This document shows positions 1-7,810 of a stretch of DNA of 18,695 nt, piece by piece. Position numbers and translations under genes: made by a program. The stretch covers positions 1 to 18,695 of the forward strand of contig CAJKRY010000020.1 in NCBI GenBank assembly GCA_905202485.1, read 5' to 3'. The DNA is from an uncultured Methanomassiliicoccus sp. (GTDB lineage Archaea > Thermoplasmatota > Thermoplasmata > Methanomassiliicoccales > Methanomassiliicoccaceae). The notes beneath the pieces are model-generated. The model searched no databases and was not told where the DNA came from. It saw only the letters and a program-made list of their open reading frames with translations. The number at the start of each line of letters is the position of its first letter. The stretch's first letter is position 1.

Positions 1-222
1 GGAGGATATGTTTGAGGTATATTTATACGATACTCCTCAATGATAAACCAGTTAGGAAGAAGTCTGAAATGAGTAATATGCAGAATCGTAACCGATGCTG
101 GACATGAAAAAGTGTTTCAAAGCAGCAATTTCTTATTTTGTAAACTCAGGCATATGTATATCATAGTAGATCACAAGTTTATTGGCAAAACATGCAATAA
201 TGAATATGCAAAGAGCGATTTC
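1..222. other. Gene-free left edge
   Basis: No convincing coding region is visible. All frames are interrupted by stops at short intervals. The longest stretch in phase with the next gene runs from an ATG at 154 and adds no residues typical of that gene's family. The sequence is AT-rich. A short GTAT/ATAC dyad near 17-28 is too weak to name. The left edge may cut an upstream feature. Confidence 0.5.
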
Positions 223-973
223 ATGGGACTTATATAACTGACACACGAGAATCTTGAATCAGAGCACATCTGCTGTGTCATTTCAAACAATAACGACTGT
301 CAGGTCATGTCAAAAAAGGCATGGATCAAAGAACATCTTGATGAAGGTCTTGTATTTCTGAAAGGCAATGTCCGCGGAAAATGTTATATTGAGTATATTC
401 CAGCTGAGTGGGCATGGGCACCGATTGATGCAGACGGATACATGTACATTGACTGTTTGTGGATAGCCGGGCAATTTAAAGGGCATGGATATTCAAATCT
501 GCTTTTAGAAGAGTGTATAAAAGATTCCAGATCAAAGGGTAAAAAAGGCTTGGTAATCTCATCTTCAATAAAAAAGATGGGTTTTCTTTCAGATCCTAAG
601 TATCTAAGACATAAGGGATTTGAAACTGCCGATCCAAGTTTTGAGCTGATATATCTTCCATTTGAAAAGAATGCCAGTAAACCTCAGTTCAAACAGCATG
701 TAAAGGAAAAGAACAGAAATGTTCCTCAGAATGGTTTCTCATTATATTATACAAACCAGTGCCCGTTCACAGCAAAGTATGTGCCTCTGCTTGAAAAAGT
801 TGCAGAATCAAAAAACATAGATTTTCAATCAATACACATCGATACAAAAGAGAAAGCTCAGAATGCACCTTCTCCATTCACTACATTCAGCCTATTCTAT
901 ACTGGAAAATTCATAATACATAATTTTGTCAGAGAAGAAGTTTGAAACGATAATAGATAACATCAAAAAATGA
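223..973 (+). pseudogene. YoaP-like GNAT acetyltransferase, probably broken
   Basis: The longest uninterrupted reading frame is 307-945, but family-like sequence continues past both ends. The N-terminal two thirds is a GNAT fold (FKGHGYSNLL is the acetyl-CoA loop). The C-terminal part is a YoaP-like, thioredoxin-resembling domain (YTNQCPFTAKYVPLL). In phase upstream of 307 the frame reads LTHENLESEHICCVISNNND, which matches how YoaP-type proteins begin, and an ATG at 223 lies four codons before an in-frame TAA at 235-237. At the other end the frame stops at 943-945, whereas the +1 frame from about 932 reads EKKFETIIDNIKK and stops at 971-973, the ending expected for this family. Two lesions therefore separate this copy from an intact gene. 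Either the gene is decaying or the read contains errors. Such genes are common in gut Firmicutes, so an origin by transfer is possible. The substrate is unknown. Confidence 0.7.
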
Positions 974-1009
974 GATGAGTATAACTGAAATGAGAGTTAC
1001 AGTCATTTC
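965..1009 (-). terminator. Possible terminator of the ABC operon
   Basis: Between the two converging genes, GAAATGA (987-993) and TCATTTC (1003-1009) form a 7-bp stem with a 9-base loop. The stem overlaps the TGA of the small membrane protein gene. On the minus strand it is followed by a run of T (complement of the A run at 965-970). This would end transcription of the five-gene ABC operon. Confidence 0.4.
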
Positions 1010-1266
1010 TCAGCAGGTTTGTCTGCTTCATCATTTCTATACAATTCCAGATATCGTTCATAGTCAGATTTATGCGATGAAAGCAAAGCAAAAATGATCA
1101 CTGAGGTCGTCACTAAAATTGAAAGTAATGATGAAGACACGGTAAGCTGGTCATCGCTTAAGACATAGTTTTTATTTAATATTAAAAAAACTACAAATAG
1201 TGCTAAAGAAGCAATGAGTATCGCTGTGCATAATACAGCACCTGTTTTTGATTTGTCAGCATTCAT
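1003..1266 (-). CDS. Small two-helix membrane protein, last gene of ABC operon
   Basis: This 87-residue protein is not recognised as a named family. It has a short basic start, a hydrophobic helix at about residues 9-30, a polar linker of about 15 residues, a second helix at about 43-64, and a charged tail rich in E, D and K. It is therefore an integral membrane protein with two spans. The gene starts 13 bases after the ATPase stop and has a good Shine-Dalgarno (AGGTGA) that includes the TAG stop of the ATPase gene, so the two are translated from one message. The position suggests an accessory role in the transporter, such as stabilising the permeases, but nothing in the sequence shows this. 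Confidence 0.65.
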   Translation of the reverse strand: MNADKSKTGAVLCTAILIASLALFVVFLILNKNYVLSDDQLTVSSSLLSILVTTSVIIFALLSSHKSDYERYLELYRNDEADKPAEK

Positions 1267-1279
1267 GATATTAATTCAC

Positions 1280-2116
1280 CTAAAGAGTCTCACAGACAGA
1301 ATTTTCCATCGCACAGATTGATTCTTTTCTCACAGGGGTGCAGCACATGCTTTCAGGATCTTTCAGAATCACATGCGGGCGGTCTTCATTGATGATTATG
1401 CTGGATTTTACGCCATACACCTTCTCAATATTCTCTGCAGTGATTACTTTTTCAGGAGAGCCGACATCGTAGATTCTGCCGTCATGCATGAGAATGATGG
1501 CATCAGAATACTTAGCTGCAATATTCAAATCATGGCTGATCATGATCACAAGAATGTTATCCTCATGGGAGAGTTTTTTCAACAGGCTGGATATACCCAG
1601 CTGGTGCTTTACATCCAAGTTAGCTGTCGGCTCGTCAAGCAGTAAAACATCCGGCTTCTGCACCAGTCCTCTGGCAAGCATCACCTTCTGATGCTGTCCT
1701 GCAGAAAGTTCATTAAAATACCTCACAGCCAAGTCTTCAATATCCAGCTTTTTTAAGGTGTCATACACAATCTGCAGATCCTCATCGGATGTTTTCCAGT
1801 TGGCATGCGGATGTCTTCCCAGAAGGACAGTATCTACAACAGTCAGAGGAAAAGTGTCAGATGATGCATACGGTACATACCCTACCTTTTTTGCCATGTC
1901 TTTGAGAGAGTATTCATTAACATCTTTATTGTCCAGCAGAACCGTGCCGCCGGTGGGTGTAAGAATTTTATTGATGCAGTGAATGAGCGTAGACTTTCCG
2001 ACTCCGTTAGGACCGAGAATAGAAACCATCTGCGGACCGCTGATATTCAGACAGATGTCATTTAAAACTGAAACGGAAGAATAGCTGAATTTCATTCCTT
2101 TTAGCATTATATCCAT
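1280..2116 (-). CDS. ABC transporter ATPase, FepC/BtuD type
   Basis: This is the cytoplasmic ATPase that would power import by the two permeases encoded upstream. Visible motifs are Walker A GPNGVGKST (35-43), signature LSAGQHQ (137-143), Walker B VLLLDEPT (157-164) and the switch histidine H195. The length of 278 residues is slightly above the usual 250-260 because of a C-terminal extension (about 247-278) with cysteines at 258, 259, 268 and 275. A good Shine-Dalgarno GGTGATA precedes the ATG and overlaps the TGA of the upstream permease gene, four bases away. The stop is TAG, the only TAG among the intact genes here. Reading through it would add only three residues before a TAA. Family identity is firm; the substrate (iron chelate, corrinoid or haem) is not determined. 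Confidence 0.93.
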   Translation of the reverse strand: MDIMLKGMKFSYSSVSVLNDICLNISGPQMVSILGPNGVGKSTLIHCINKILTPTGGTVLLDNKDVNEYSLKDMAKKVGYVPYASSDTFPLTVVDTVLLGRHPHANWKTSDEDLQIVYDTLKKLDIEDLAVRYFNELSAGQHQKVMLARGLVQKPDVLLLDEPTANLDVKHQLGISSLLKKLSHEDNILVIMISHDLNIAAKYSDAIILMHDGRIYDVGSPEKVITAENIEKVYGVKSSIIINEDRPHVILKDPESMCCTPVRKESICAMENSVCETL

Positions 2117-2120
2117 TTTA

Positions 2121-3173
2121 TCACCACGTTCCTTTTCTTAATTTAATTAAGAAGTAGAGAAATACCGGGCCGCCGATCAAAGCAGTCACGACACCCACGT
2201 CGAGTCCGGTGCTACTTACACATCTGGCAACGCACTCGCTTACAATCAGAATCAAAGATCCGCAGACTGCTGAACAGGGAATCAGATACTTTGCATTTGA
2301 ACCGACTAAAACCCTGGAAATGTGCGGAGCTATCAGACCTACAAAGCCGATCGTGCCGGTAAAACATACTGAAACTGAGACTGAAACGGAAATCAAAACA
2401 AGGCAGATCAGTCTCAGTCTGGTTGGATTCTCACCGAGACTCTTTGAAGCACTCTCGCCTGAAGAGAGTACATTCAGTTTATTGGAAAAAAGCATCATTG
2501 AGATTAAAATCAAAAGATATGCAAAAATAATGTAAGGAACTGCGTCCCAGGAAACGTTATCCAGCGTGCCTACAGACCAGGCATAGATAGAAGCTATGTC
2601 TTCTTCTGAAGCGGTGTACTTCAGCAGCGTGGTCATGGCAGAAAATACATACATAACGGCAATGCCGATCAGCACCATCACAGTAGGGGTTACTTTTTTA
2701 AAGATGGAAAAGAGAATAATTGCTCCTACTGGAATCAATGAGAAGATGAAGGCGTTGATTATCAGACCTGTATCATAAGCTAAATCTGTGAAACCGGCAC
2801 CAAGAATAATGAAAACCGCCACTCCGAACAGTGCACCGGAAGATATTCCCGTGGTGTAAGGATCAGCAACGGGATTCCTGATTAAAATCTGCATTACCGC
2901 GCCGCTTATTCCTAAGACTCCGCCGACCAGAATAGCGGCGATAGCCATGGGAACGTGGCTGTCCCAGACGATGAAGCTTTTCAGTCTTTCAGTATAGGAT
3001 TCAAAAGGAATTCCCTGCAGGTTCTTTGCTACGATGTCCAGAGACTCAGAGAAACCTATGTGATATTTTGAAATGCAGAGAGAGTAAATTGCAATGCCGA
3101 CCGCAACGGCAATCAGAATCAGCATCAAAATTATTCTTTTTCTGCTCTGGCGGCGGTAGTCTGAAACGTCCAA
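2121..3173 (-). CDS. FecCD/BtuC-type permease, second subunit
   Basis: This 350-residue polytopic membrane protein has about nine to ten hydrophobic spans. It carries the FecCD family motif after the second span (SGAVMQILIRNPVADPYTTG, residues about 88-107) and the cytoplasmic coupling region GFVGLIAPHISR near residue 280. It would pair with the other permease to form the channel. The start is a TTG at 3171-3173, directly after the TAA of the upstream permease, with a GGCGGTG-type ribosome site inside the end of that gene. The next in-frame Met (residue 17) lies inside the first membrane span, so the TTG is preferred. Compared with BtuC, the usual leucine-glycine after the DP motif is replaced by TTG, as in its partner. 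Confidence 0.92.
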   Translation of the reverse strand: MDVSDYRRQSRKRIILMLILIAVAVGIAIYSLCISKYHIGFSESLDIVAKNLQGIPFESYTERLKSFIVWDSHVPMAIAAILVGGVLGISGAVMQILIRNPVADPYTTGISSGALFGVAVFIILGAGFTDLAYDTGLIINAFIFSLIPVGAIILFSIFKKVTPTVMVLIGIAVMYVFSAMTTLLKYTASEEDIASIYAWSVGTLDNVSWDAVPYIIFAYLLILISMMLFSNKLNVLSSGESASKSLGENPTRLRLICLVLISVSVSVSVCFTGTIGFVGLIAPHISRVLVGSNAKYLIPCSAVCGSLILIVSECVARCVSSTGLDVGVVTALIGGPVFLYFLIKLRKGTW

Positions 3174-4259
3174 TTACCACACCGCCTTTTTCTGTTTAAT
3201 TATTAAAAATAAGAAGATGGGAGCGCCGATGAATGACAGCATCACCCCCACCGGAATTGAATCAGAAGGAGAAAGATATCTGACAAGAGTATCAGCAGAA
3301 ATCATGAAAAGAGCACCGAAGGCAGCAGAGGCTGGAATGACGAACTTATTGTCAGATCCGATTATGTTTCTGACAATATGGGCAGAAATCAGGCCTATGA
3401 AGGAAATTATTCCTGCATAGCAGACGACCGAGGCAACCATGAAGGAAATAACCATTAAACAGGCGACCCTCATATTGTTGGCATTCAGGCCGAGACTCTT
3501 GGCACTGTCATCTCCCAGTGCCAGAACATTAAGTTTATTTGACGAATAAACTGCAAAAAGCATTCCTGCAATGTTGATGACACACATCAGCGGAAGAGAC
3601 TGCATGGTAATTTCACTCAGAGACCCGACCTGCCAGCGGTACACAACTGCCAGCGTCTCGGCGTCGGTAGACATCATCAATACTGTAGTCAATGCGTTGA
3701 AGATGTAAGAAATAGCAATTCCTGATAAGATCAAAGTTGCAGGAGACTTGTTGTTCCGCGGCGCCATGGCAATGATCATTACCATGGGGATAAGTGCAAA
3801 AATGAAAGCGTTGAAAACCACTCCGAGGTTGGTCAGCTGGGAAGTAATAGAAACCGATATTCCTAAGATAGTTGCAATTGCAACGCCGAAGCAGGCTCCG
3901 GAAGATATGCCGGTAGTGTAGGGATCAGCCAGAGGATTGTTCATGACATTCTGCATGACAGCTCCGCCGACTGCCAGACCGGCTCCGGCAATTAAAGCAA
4001 ATAAGGCCCTAGGCAGTCTCACATCCCAGACGATGTAATCGCTGACATACTCTGCAGTTCCTGCAGGATATGTTACGCCGACAATATGGTTGTATAATAT
4101 TTCATATACTTCAATAAAATCAATATCTCTCGCACCTACATAAATAGACAGGCCGAGCATTAAAAAAGCCAACAGCAGGCAGATTAAGACAAAGCAGACT
4201 CTTCTCTTTCTGTATTTCTTATATTCCTCGATATGATCAGAAGAGCTGCCTGTAATCAA
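3174..4259 (-). CDS. FecCD/BtuC-type permease, first subunit
   Basis: This 361-residue integral membrane protein is the partner of the next permease. It has a longer basic cytoplasmic start (about 20 residues including the run KKYRKRR), about ten hydrophobic spans, the family motif GAVMQNVMNNPLADPYTTG, and the coupling region FIGLISAHIVR. Having two distinct permease genes resembles the FecC/FecD and FepD/FepG heterodimers rather than the BtuC homodimer. The start is a TTG at 4257-4259, preceded by GGGTGG four bases upstream, 26 bases after the stop of the binding-protein gene. The stop TAA abuts the TTG of the next permease, so the two are translationally coupled. Confidence 0.92.
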   Translation of the reverse strand: MITGSSSDHIEEYKKYRKRRVCFVLICLLLAFLMLGLSIYVGARDIDFIEVYEILYNHIVGVTYPAGTAEYVSDYIVWDVRLPRALFALIAGAGLAVGGAVMQNVMNNPLADPYTTGISSGACFGVAIATILGISVSITSQLTNLGVVFNAFIFALIPMVMIIAMAPRNNKSPATLILSGIAISYIFNALTTVLMMSTDAETLAVVYRWQVGSLSEITMQSLPLMCVINIAGMLFAVYSSNKLNVLALGDDSAKSLGLNANNMRVACLMVISFMVASVVCYAGIISFIGLISAHIVRNIIGSDNKFVIPASAAFGALFMISADTLVRYLSPSDSIPVGVMLSFIGAPIFLFLIIKQKKAVW

Positions 4260-4285
4260 TCTGCCACCCGTTTATTTAAGACAAA

Positions 4286-5608
4286 TTATGCTGCTCCATA
4301 TGCCATGTCGTAAGAGATCACAAAGTGCAGATTGGAAAGGTCAATCTTTAAATCGGTGAACTTATCCATAAACTCCTGATTCAGGGAGTTTGCCCACTCT
4401 TCTGAGAAGATCTCAGGATACAGCACGGTTGAGGCATAAGCTATCCTCAGCGGTATCGGCGCGTCTCCTGTGATCACGTAGGCATGCTTATTCTCATATG
4501 CTTCTGTGTGGGACAGCAATCCAAGACTGCTTTCGTATTTTTCAGTGTCATCTATAGTACCGCTGTACCAGTCATTGGTTCTGATAGATACAATGTAATC
4601 GAAGTCGTAGTTGTACAGCCAGGTATCTGAACTGCTGAAATATGCACCTGAAGCGTATGAAGTAAGAACCTTGTCGTCTAAGGCATACTCCCCTCCGGCA
4701 GCCACGATGACATCAACATAGTCGGATGTCCCTGCGGAGACCCAGAGACCTTTGCTTGTGGCAGTGCCGTTGCAGGTAATGGCAGTTTTCTTTTCCACTC
4801 CAGTTAATTTAGAATTAATTTCATTTTGAAGTCCTATCCACCATTCGGCGATGTCCTTGCAGGCATCTTCAGTCTGGAAGAGGAATCCAATCAGGAAGAG
4901 CTGCGAACAGAATTCGTCGACATTGACAGAAGCAGGCGCGATGCGTATAATGTCGACGCCCATCGCTTCATACTGCACTTCTACGGTGTCTTTGTCGATT
5001 GTGCTTGCAGTCTTGTCAGAAATGATAGCGGTAACATTGTAATCTGAAATGTACTGTGATGCGTTGTCGATCGGCATTTTGGTTGAGCTGCTGCCTATTG
5101 AAGGCATTTTGTTGTATGTTGGAAATAATGTCGGGTCCGGAGGCGAACTGCTGCTGTAAGTGATGCCGTGCATCATGTCGTTCACGCCGGCCATGGTCAG
5201 AAGCCAGAGCATGTTTGCAGACCCTGTGGCAAGGGCAGACTTTACAGGCCACTGCGTCGACACAATGTAATCGCCTGTGGAACAAGTGTTGTAATGATAA
5301 ACAGTGCACTTTTCACCGTTGATTATTTTCTGAACAAGCGTCTTGTCGTCTTCAGTTATTTTTCCGTCATTGTCAGCATCTGCCAAGGGATGATCGGAGA
5401 AATTCTCCTTGCCTGTCAAGATATCGTCAATGACATTCAGATCATTTTGGTCGATTGTGTAATTACCGTCGGCATTGCCGAATACCCTCAGCTGAGAGTT
5501 AATGTCCACTTCCTCAGACTTGCTCTCATTATTCAGTAAAACGATTGCGCAAGCCGCCACGATAACTACAGCAACTACTGCTACAACCGCAATTTTCATC
5601 TTATCCAT
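4286..5608 (-). CDS. Membrane-anchored substrate-binding protein with dockerin-like module
   Basis: This 440-residue protein is the extracellular receptor of the transporter. Residues 5-25 form one hydrophobic segment that would anchor it in the membrane; AAC at 18-20 could be a lipobox, but this is uncertain. Residues about 42-98 hold two EF-hand-like loops (N45-D47-N49-T51-D56 and D77-D79-D81-K83-D88), the arrangement of a type I dockerin that binds two calcium ions. The rest (about 113-440) looks like a PF01497-type periplasmic-binding fold, with a first lobe around 113-235 and a second around 275-440 containing KTAITCNGTATSKGLWVSAG. It is the first gene of the operon and is preceded by a clear promoter. 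GTGAT just before the ATG serves as the ribosome site. The metal chelate it binds is not known. Confidence 0.88.
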   Translation of the reverse strand: MDKMKIAVVAVVAVVIVAACAIVLLNNESKSEEVDINSQLRVFGNADGNYTIDQNDLNVIDDILTGKENFSDHPLADADNDGKITEDDKTLVQKIINGEKCTVYHYNTCSTGDYIVSTQWPVKSALATGSANMLWLLTMAGVNDMMHGITYSSSSPPDPTLFPTYNKMPSIGSSSTKMPIDNASQYISDYNVTAIISDKTASTIDKDTVEVQYEAMGVDIIRIAPASVNVDEFCSQLFLIGFLFQTEDACKDIAEWWIGLQNEINSKLTGVEKKTAITCNGTATSKGLWVSAGTSDYVDVIVAAGGEYALDDKVLTSYASGAYFSSSDTWLYNYDFDYIVSIRTNDWYSGTIDDTEKYESSLGLLSHTEAYENKHAYVITGDAPIPLRIAYASTVLYPEIFSEEWANSLNQEFMDKFTDLKIDLSNLHFVISYDMAYGAA

Positions 5609-5650
5609 ACAATCACTTGGATATTACATCCATTCGAGAAATAAGTAAGT

Positions 5651-5670
5651 CTATATATATTACTTTCTTT
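5651..5670 (-). promoter_or_regulatory. TATA/BRE promoter of the ABC operon
   Basis: On the minus strand a purine-rich BRE-like stretch (AAAGAAAG) is followed by TAATATATATAG. The TATA centre near 5656 predicts transcription from about 5630, giving a leader of about 22 bases with GTGAT close to the start codon at 5608. No clear operator was found, although iron- or corrinoid-dependent control would be expected. Confidence 0.55.
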
Positions 5671-5783
5671 GTGCCAGTTGTGAAAACACTTGTAGAAAAA
5701 TTATATTCAAGAAGATCGATGATGAAAAATAACCCAGATGAGAAGTGGATATTTTCACAGAAAATTAACAAGGGATATTAAAC

Positions 5784-5793
5784 AAAAAAAAGA
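5784..5793 (-). terminator. U-tract terminator after the Imm-5-like gene
   Basis: Directly after the TAA of the Imm-5-like gene the minus strand has eight T in a row (A run at 5784-5791) followed by GTTT. U tracts of this kind end transcription in archaea without a hairpin. It separates the nadA-side genes from the ABC operon. Confidence 0.5.
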
Positions 5794-6255
5794 TTAGGAT
5801 TTCTTTCCGCTCAGGTCACGCAGATGCTGATACTGCCATTTCCTTTCCTCCTCGACTGCAGTGTTGGCATTATCCTTCAGAGAATGATATATCGACTTCA
5901 CAGCATAGGTGGAAGCATGGACAGCATGCTCTGCAACATGCGCAGTAGCTGCAGAATGACCCGCGGATCTGGCGGCTAATTCGGCAGACATGTCTTCTGT
6001 ATCCTTTGCAGAAGCGTGAGCGTTAAAGGCGATTGAACGTGCTTCGGGCATGGGCATCTCGCCTTCAGCCCATTTTCTGGCGGCTTCAATGGCCAGCCTC
6101 GGTCTTTTGTCTTCAGGGCAGACATTCTCGAAATTTTTCAGCACGCGTTCGGCACAGTCGGCTGCCCAGACTGCAAGAATTTTCTGATCCTGTTTGCATG
6201 CCAGCTTTTCAATGGAATTGAATACTTTTTCTGCATCTGCAAACTTTGCTTTCAT
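5794..6255 (-). CDS. Imm-5-like domain protein
   Basis: This 153-residue, alanine-rich and almost entirely helical protein has no signal peptide or membrane span. The segments WAADCAERVLKNFE (30-43), RPRLAIEAARKWAEGE (51-66) and the histidine-bearing helix with AARSAGHSAATAHVAEHA (94-111) match what I recall of the Imm-5-like domain, annotated as a putative immunity protein in bacteria and archaea. That label comes from gene-neighbour studies of polymorphic toxins; the biochemical role is not established to my knowledge. No toxin gene lies next to it here. It follows the TULIP-like gene by 31 bases on the same strand, so it is probably the last gene of that unit, although an AT-rich stretch before it could carry its own promoter. 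Confidence 0.65.
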   Translation of the reverse strand: MKAKFADAEKVFNSIEKLACKQDQKILAVWAADCAERVLKNFENVCPEDKRPRLAIEAARKWAEGEMPMPEARSIAFNAHASAKDTEDMSAELAARSAGHSAATAHVAEHAVHASTYAVKSIYHSLKDNANTAVEEERKWQYQHLRDLSGKKS

Positions 6256-6286
6256 AAAGGCCTGTTAATGCATTTTATCTTAATAA

Positions 6287-7783
6287 TTATTCCATCTGCA
6301 GTGACTCGGTTTCAAGTTTTTCAATAGTTTCATCATTCCTGCCTATGTTTATGTCTGGCATAGGAACAGACCCGTAAGACTGATACCTTTTCAGGCAGTC
6401 TCTGGAACCCTTATAACCGTCATGGAAAGCATCGCTGAGGGAAGCATATCCCAGCCGGTCTGCTCCGCTGATCGCCGCCACTCCCGGGCAGGAAGCTCTG
6501 TGCACCACACCGGAGGAAACGTCAGCAATGAAGGGATATGAAGTCACAGAAAGCTTGTCAAAACTGACATCTGCCCGTATCGCCAAAATGCCGGGTGATA
6601 CAGAAACATTCTTCACAACAAGGTCAGGCTGGAAGGGGAGATTTGCAGAAACTTTCCTCTCAAGGAGTTCTGTTATATCAGTAGGAGGCAGACTGACGAC
6701 TTTATCTTCCAGCCTGTTTTTTGCAGTTTTCAGGATCAGATTAGGAAGGCTCTTGGGAGCGTCTATAGAAAATTCAACGTCTGTGATTCTAGCCAAAAGC
6801 CTGCCTTTGTCTGCATAGATCTTGACAATAGCTCTGTCTACCAGTGCTTTAGCATCAGTATCCATTTCATAGACTGTAAGATTCTTAGAAGAAAAAGGCT
6901 TGGGCATTTTGGCAACGGCATCTATCTTCAAGGCCATGTCAGCATCATAAATCTCCACGGCATCGGTTATCCTTACTTTAGGCATATCAGGGCGGATTTC
7001 CGCACGGTACTCGACATTAGCTTTGCTGCCACCCCAAAACGGCCTCCTGATTCCGCTGACCTGCTTCAGCCAGGAAATAAAATCATTGGAATCTGATTCT
7101 ACCTTTCCCTCTTCAACAAGCGGAGCGGCAAGATTAGGCCAGATATCCTTGAGCAGATCATTCAGAGCAGTTTCCGAGATAGACACAGAAAAATCATTCT
7201 CACCCGTGAAGCTTTCTAAGTCAGTCTTAACTTCAAGCGGACAATCATTGAGACATAAAGCTGCCATCAGACTGCCGTTGAACGCAGACAGATAAGGAGC
7301 TGAAACATTGAAAGTAGGACTGCCGGACAGCATTGAAGACGGTACCAAAACAGACAGAGACATATCAGCATCCAGAGAGTCAATGTGAAGAAGTTTCTGC
7401 AGGGGAAGAGCATTGACGATGATATTCAGGACAGCAACGGCAATCGGGCCGGAAGTCCTGCCCCAGAATTTAGCGTCCTCAATGCTGATATTTCGGACTT
7501 TAATCCCCGGGCCGATGAGAATGTTAAAATAAGCTACAGTATCAGCAGTGAAAATTCCTGAAGTAATGTGAAGAGCCAGCCTGAGATCGGCTTTTCCAGT
7601 TCTAAGTTCAATATATGGAGGCTCTGAAAGCGAGATAGTATATGGTACAGTGAAACTTCTGAATCTGGCACTGCCTTTGAATGAAGTAAAATAAGATGAA
7701 TGAAACGCAGAAGACGCTGCAGAGTTAAGCGTCTTCTCGTTTGCTTCCAGAACTAAGTCATATCCATGAGTGTCATAACTCAT
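6287..7783 (-). CDS. Large TULIP-like repeat protein with Ada-like Cys tail, function unknown
   Basis: This 498-residue soluble-looking protein has no signal peptide or clear membrane span. It is rich in alternating hydrophobic beta strands. Two segments look alike: residues 8-29 (YDLVLEANEKTLNSAAS...) and 197-216 (DFSVSISETALNDLLKDI). Each is a strand ending in a helix with T/A-L-N, as at the start of the lipid-binding TULIP (BPI/P47-like) domains. This suggests two tandem domains, roughly 8-195 and 197-415. A third part, about 418-467, resembles small Ada-like zinc-binding modules: VVHRASCPGVAAI, then GYASLSDAFHDGYK, then RDCLKRY, with cysteines at 432 and 463. The final 30 residues are acidic and probably disordered. 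It lies 27 bases after nadA with no obvious ribosome site. The TULIP assignment is inference from pattern only; a structure prediction could change it. Confidence 0.5.
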   Translation of the reverse strand: MSYDTHGYDLVLEANEKTLNSAASSAFHSSYFTSFKGSARFRSFTVPYTISLSEPPYIELRTGKADLRLALHITSGIFTADTVAYFNILIGPGIKVRNISIEDAKFWGRTSGPIAVAVLNIIVNALPLQKLLHIDSLDADMSLSVLVPSSMLSGSPTFNVSAPYLSAFNGSLMAALCLNDCPLEVKTDLESFTGENDFSVSISETALNDLLKDIWPNLAAPLVEEGKVESDSNDFISWLKQVSGIRRPFWGGSKANVEYRAEIRPDMPKVRITDAVEIYDADMALKIDAVAKMPKPFSSKNLTVYEMDTDAKALVDRAIVKIYADKGRLLARITDVEFSIDAPKSLPNLILKTAKNRLEDKVVSLPPTDITELLERKVSANLPFQPDLVVKNVSVSPGILAIRADVSFDKLSVTSYPFIADVSSGVVHRASCPGVAAISGADRLGYASLSDAFHDGYKGSRDCLKRYQSYGSVPMPDINIGRNDETIEKLETESLQME

Positions 7784-7810
7784 GTGATGAACTAGTGGAG
7801 GTTGTAGCCT

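Noticed and set aside
5016..5539. Open frames antisense and out of frame within the binding-protein gene
   Set aside because: They cover the dockerin and first-lobe coding region, have unnatural composition (many His and Cys) and no ribosome sites.
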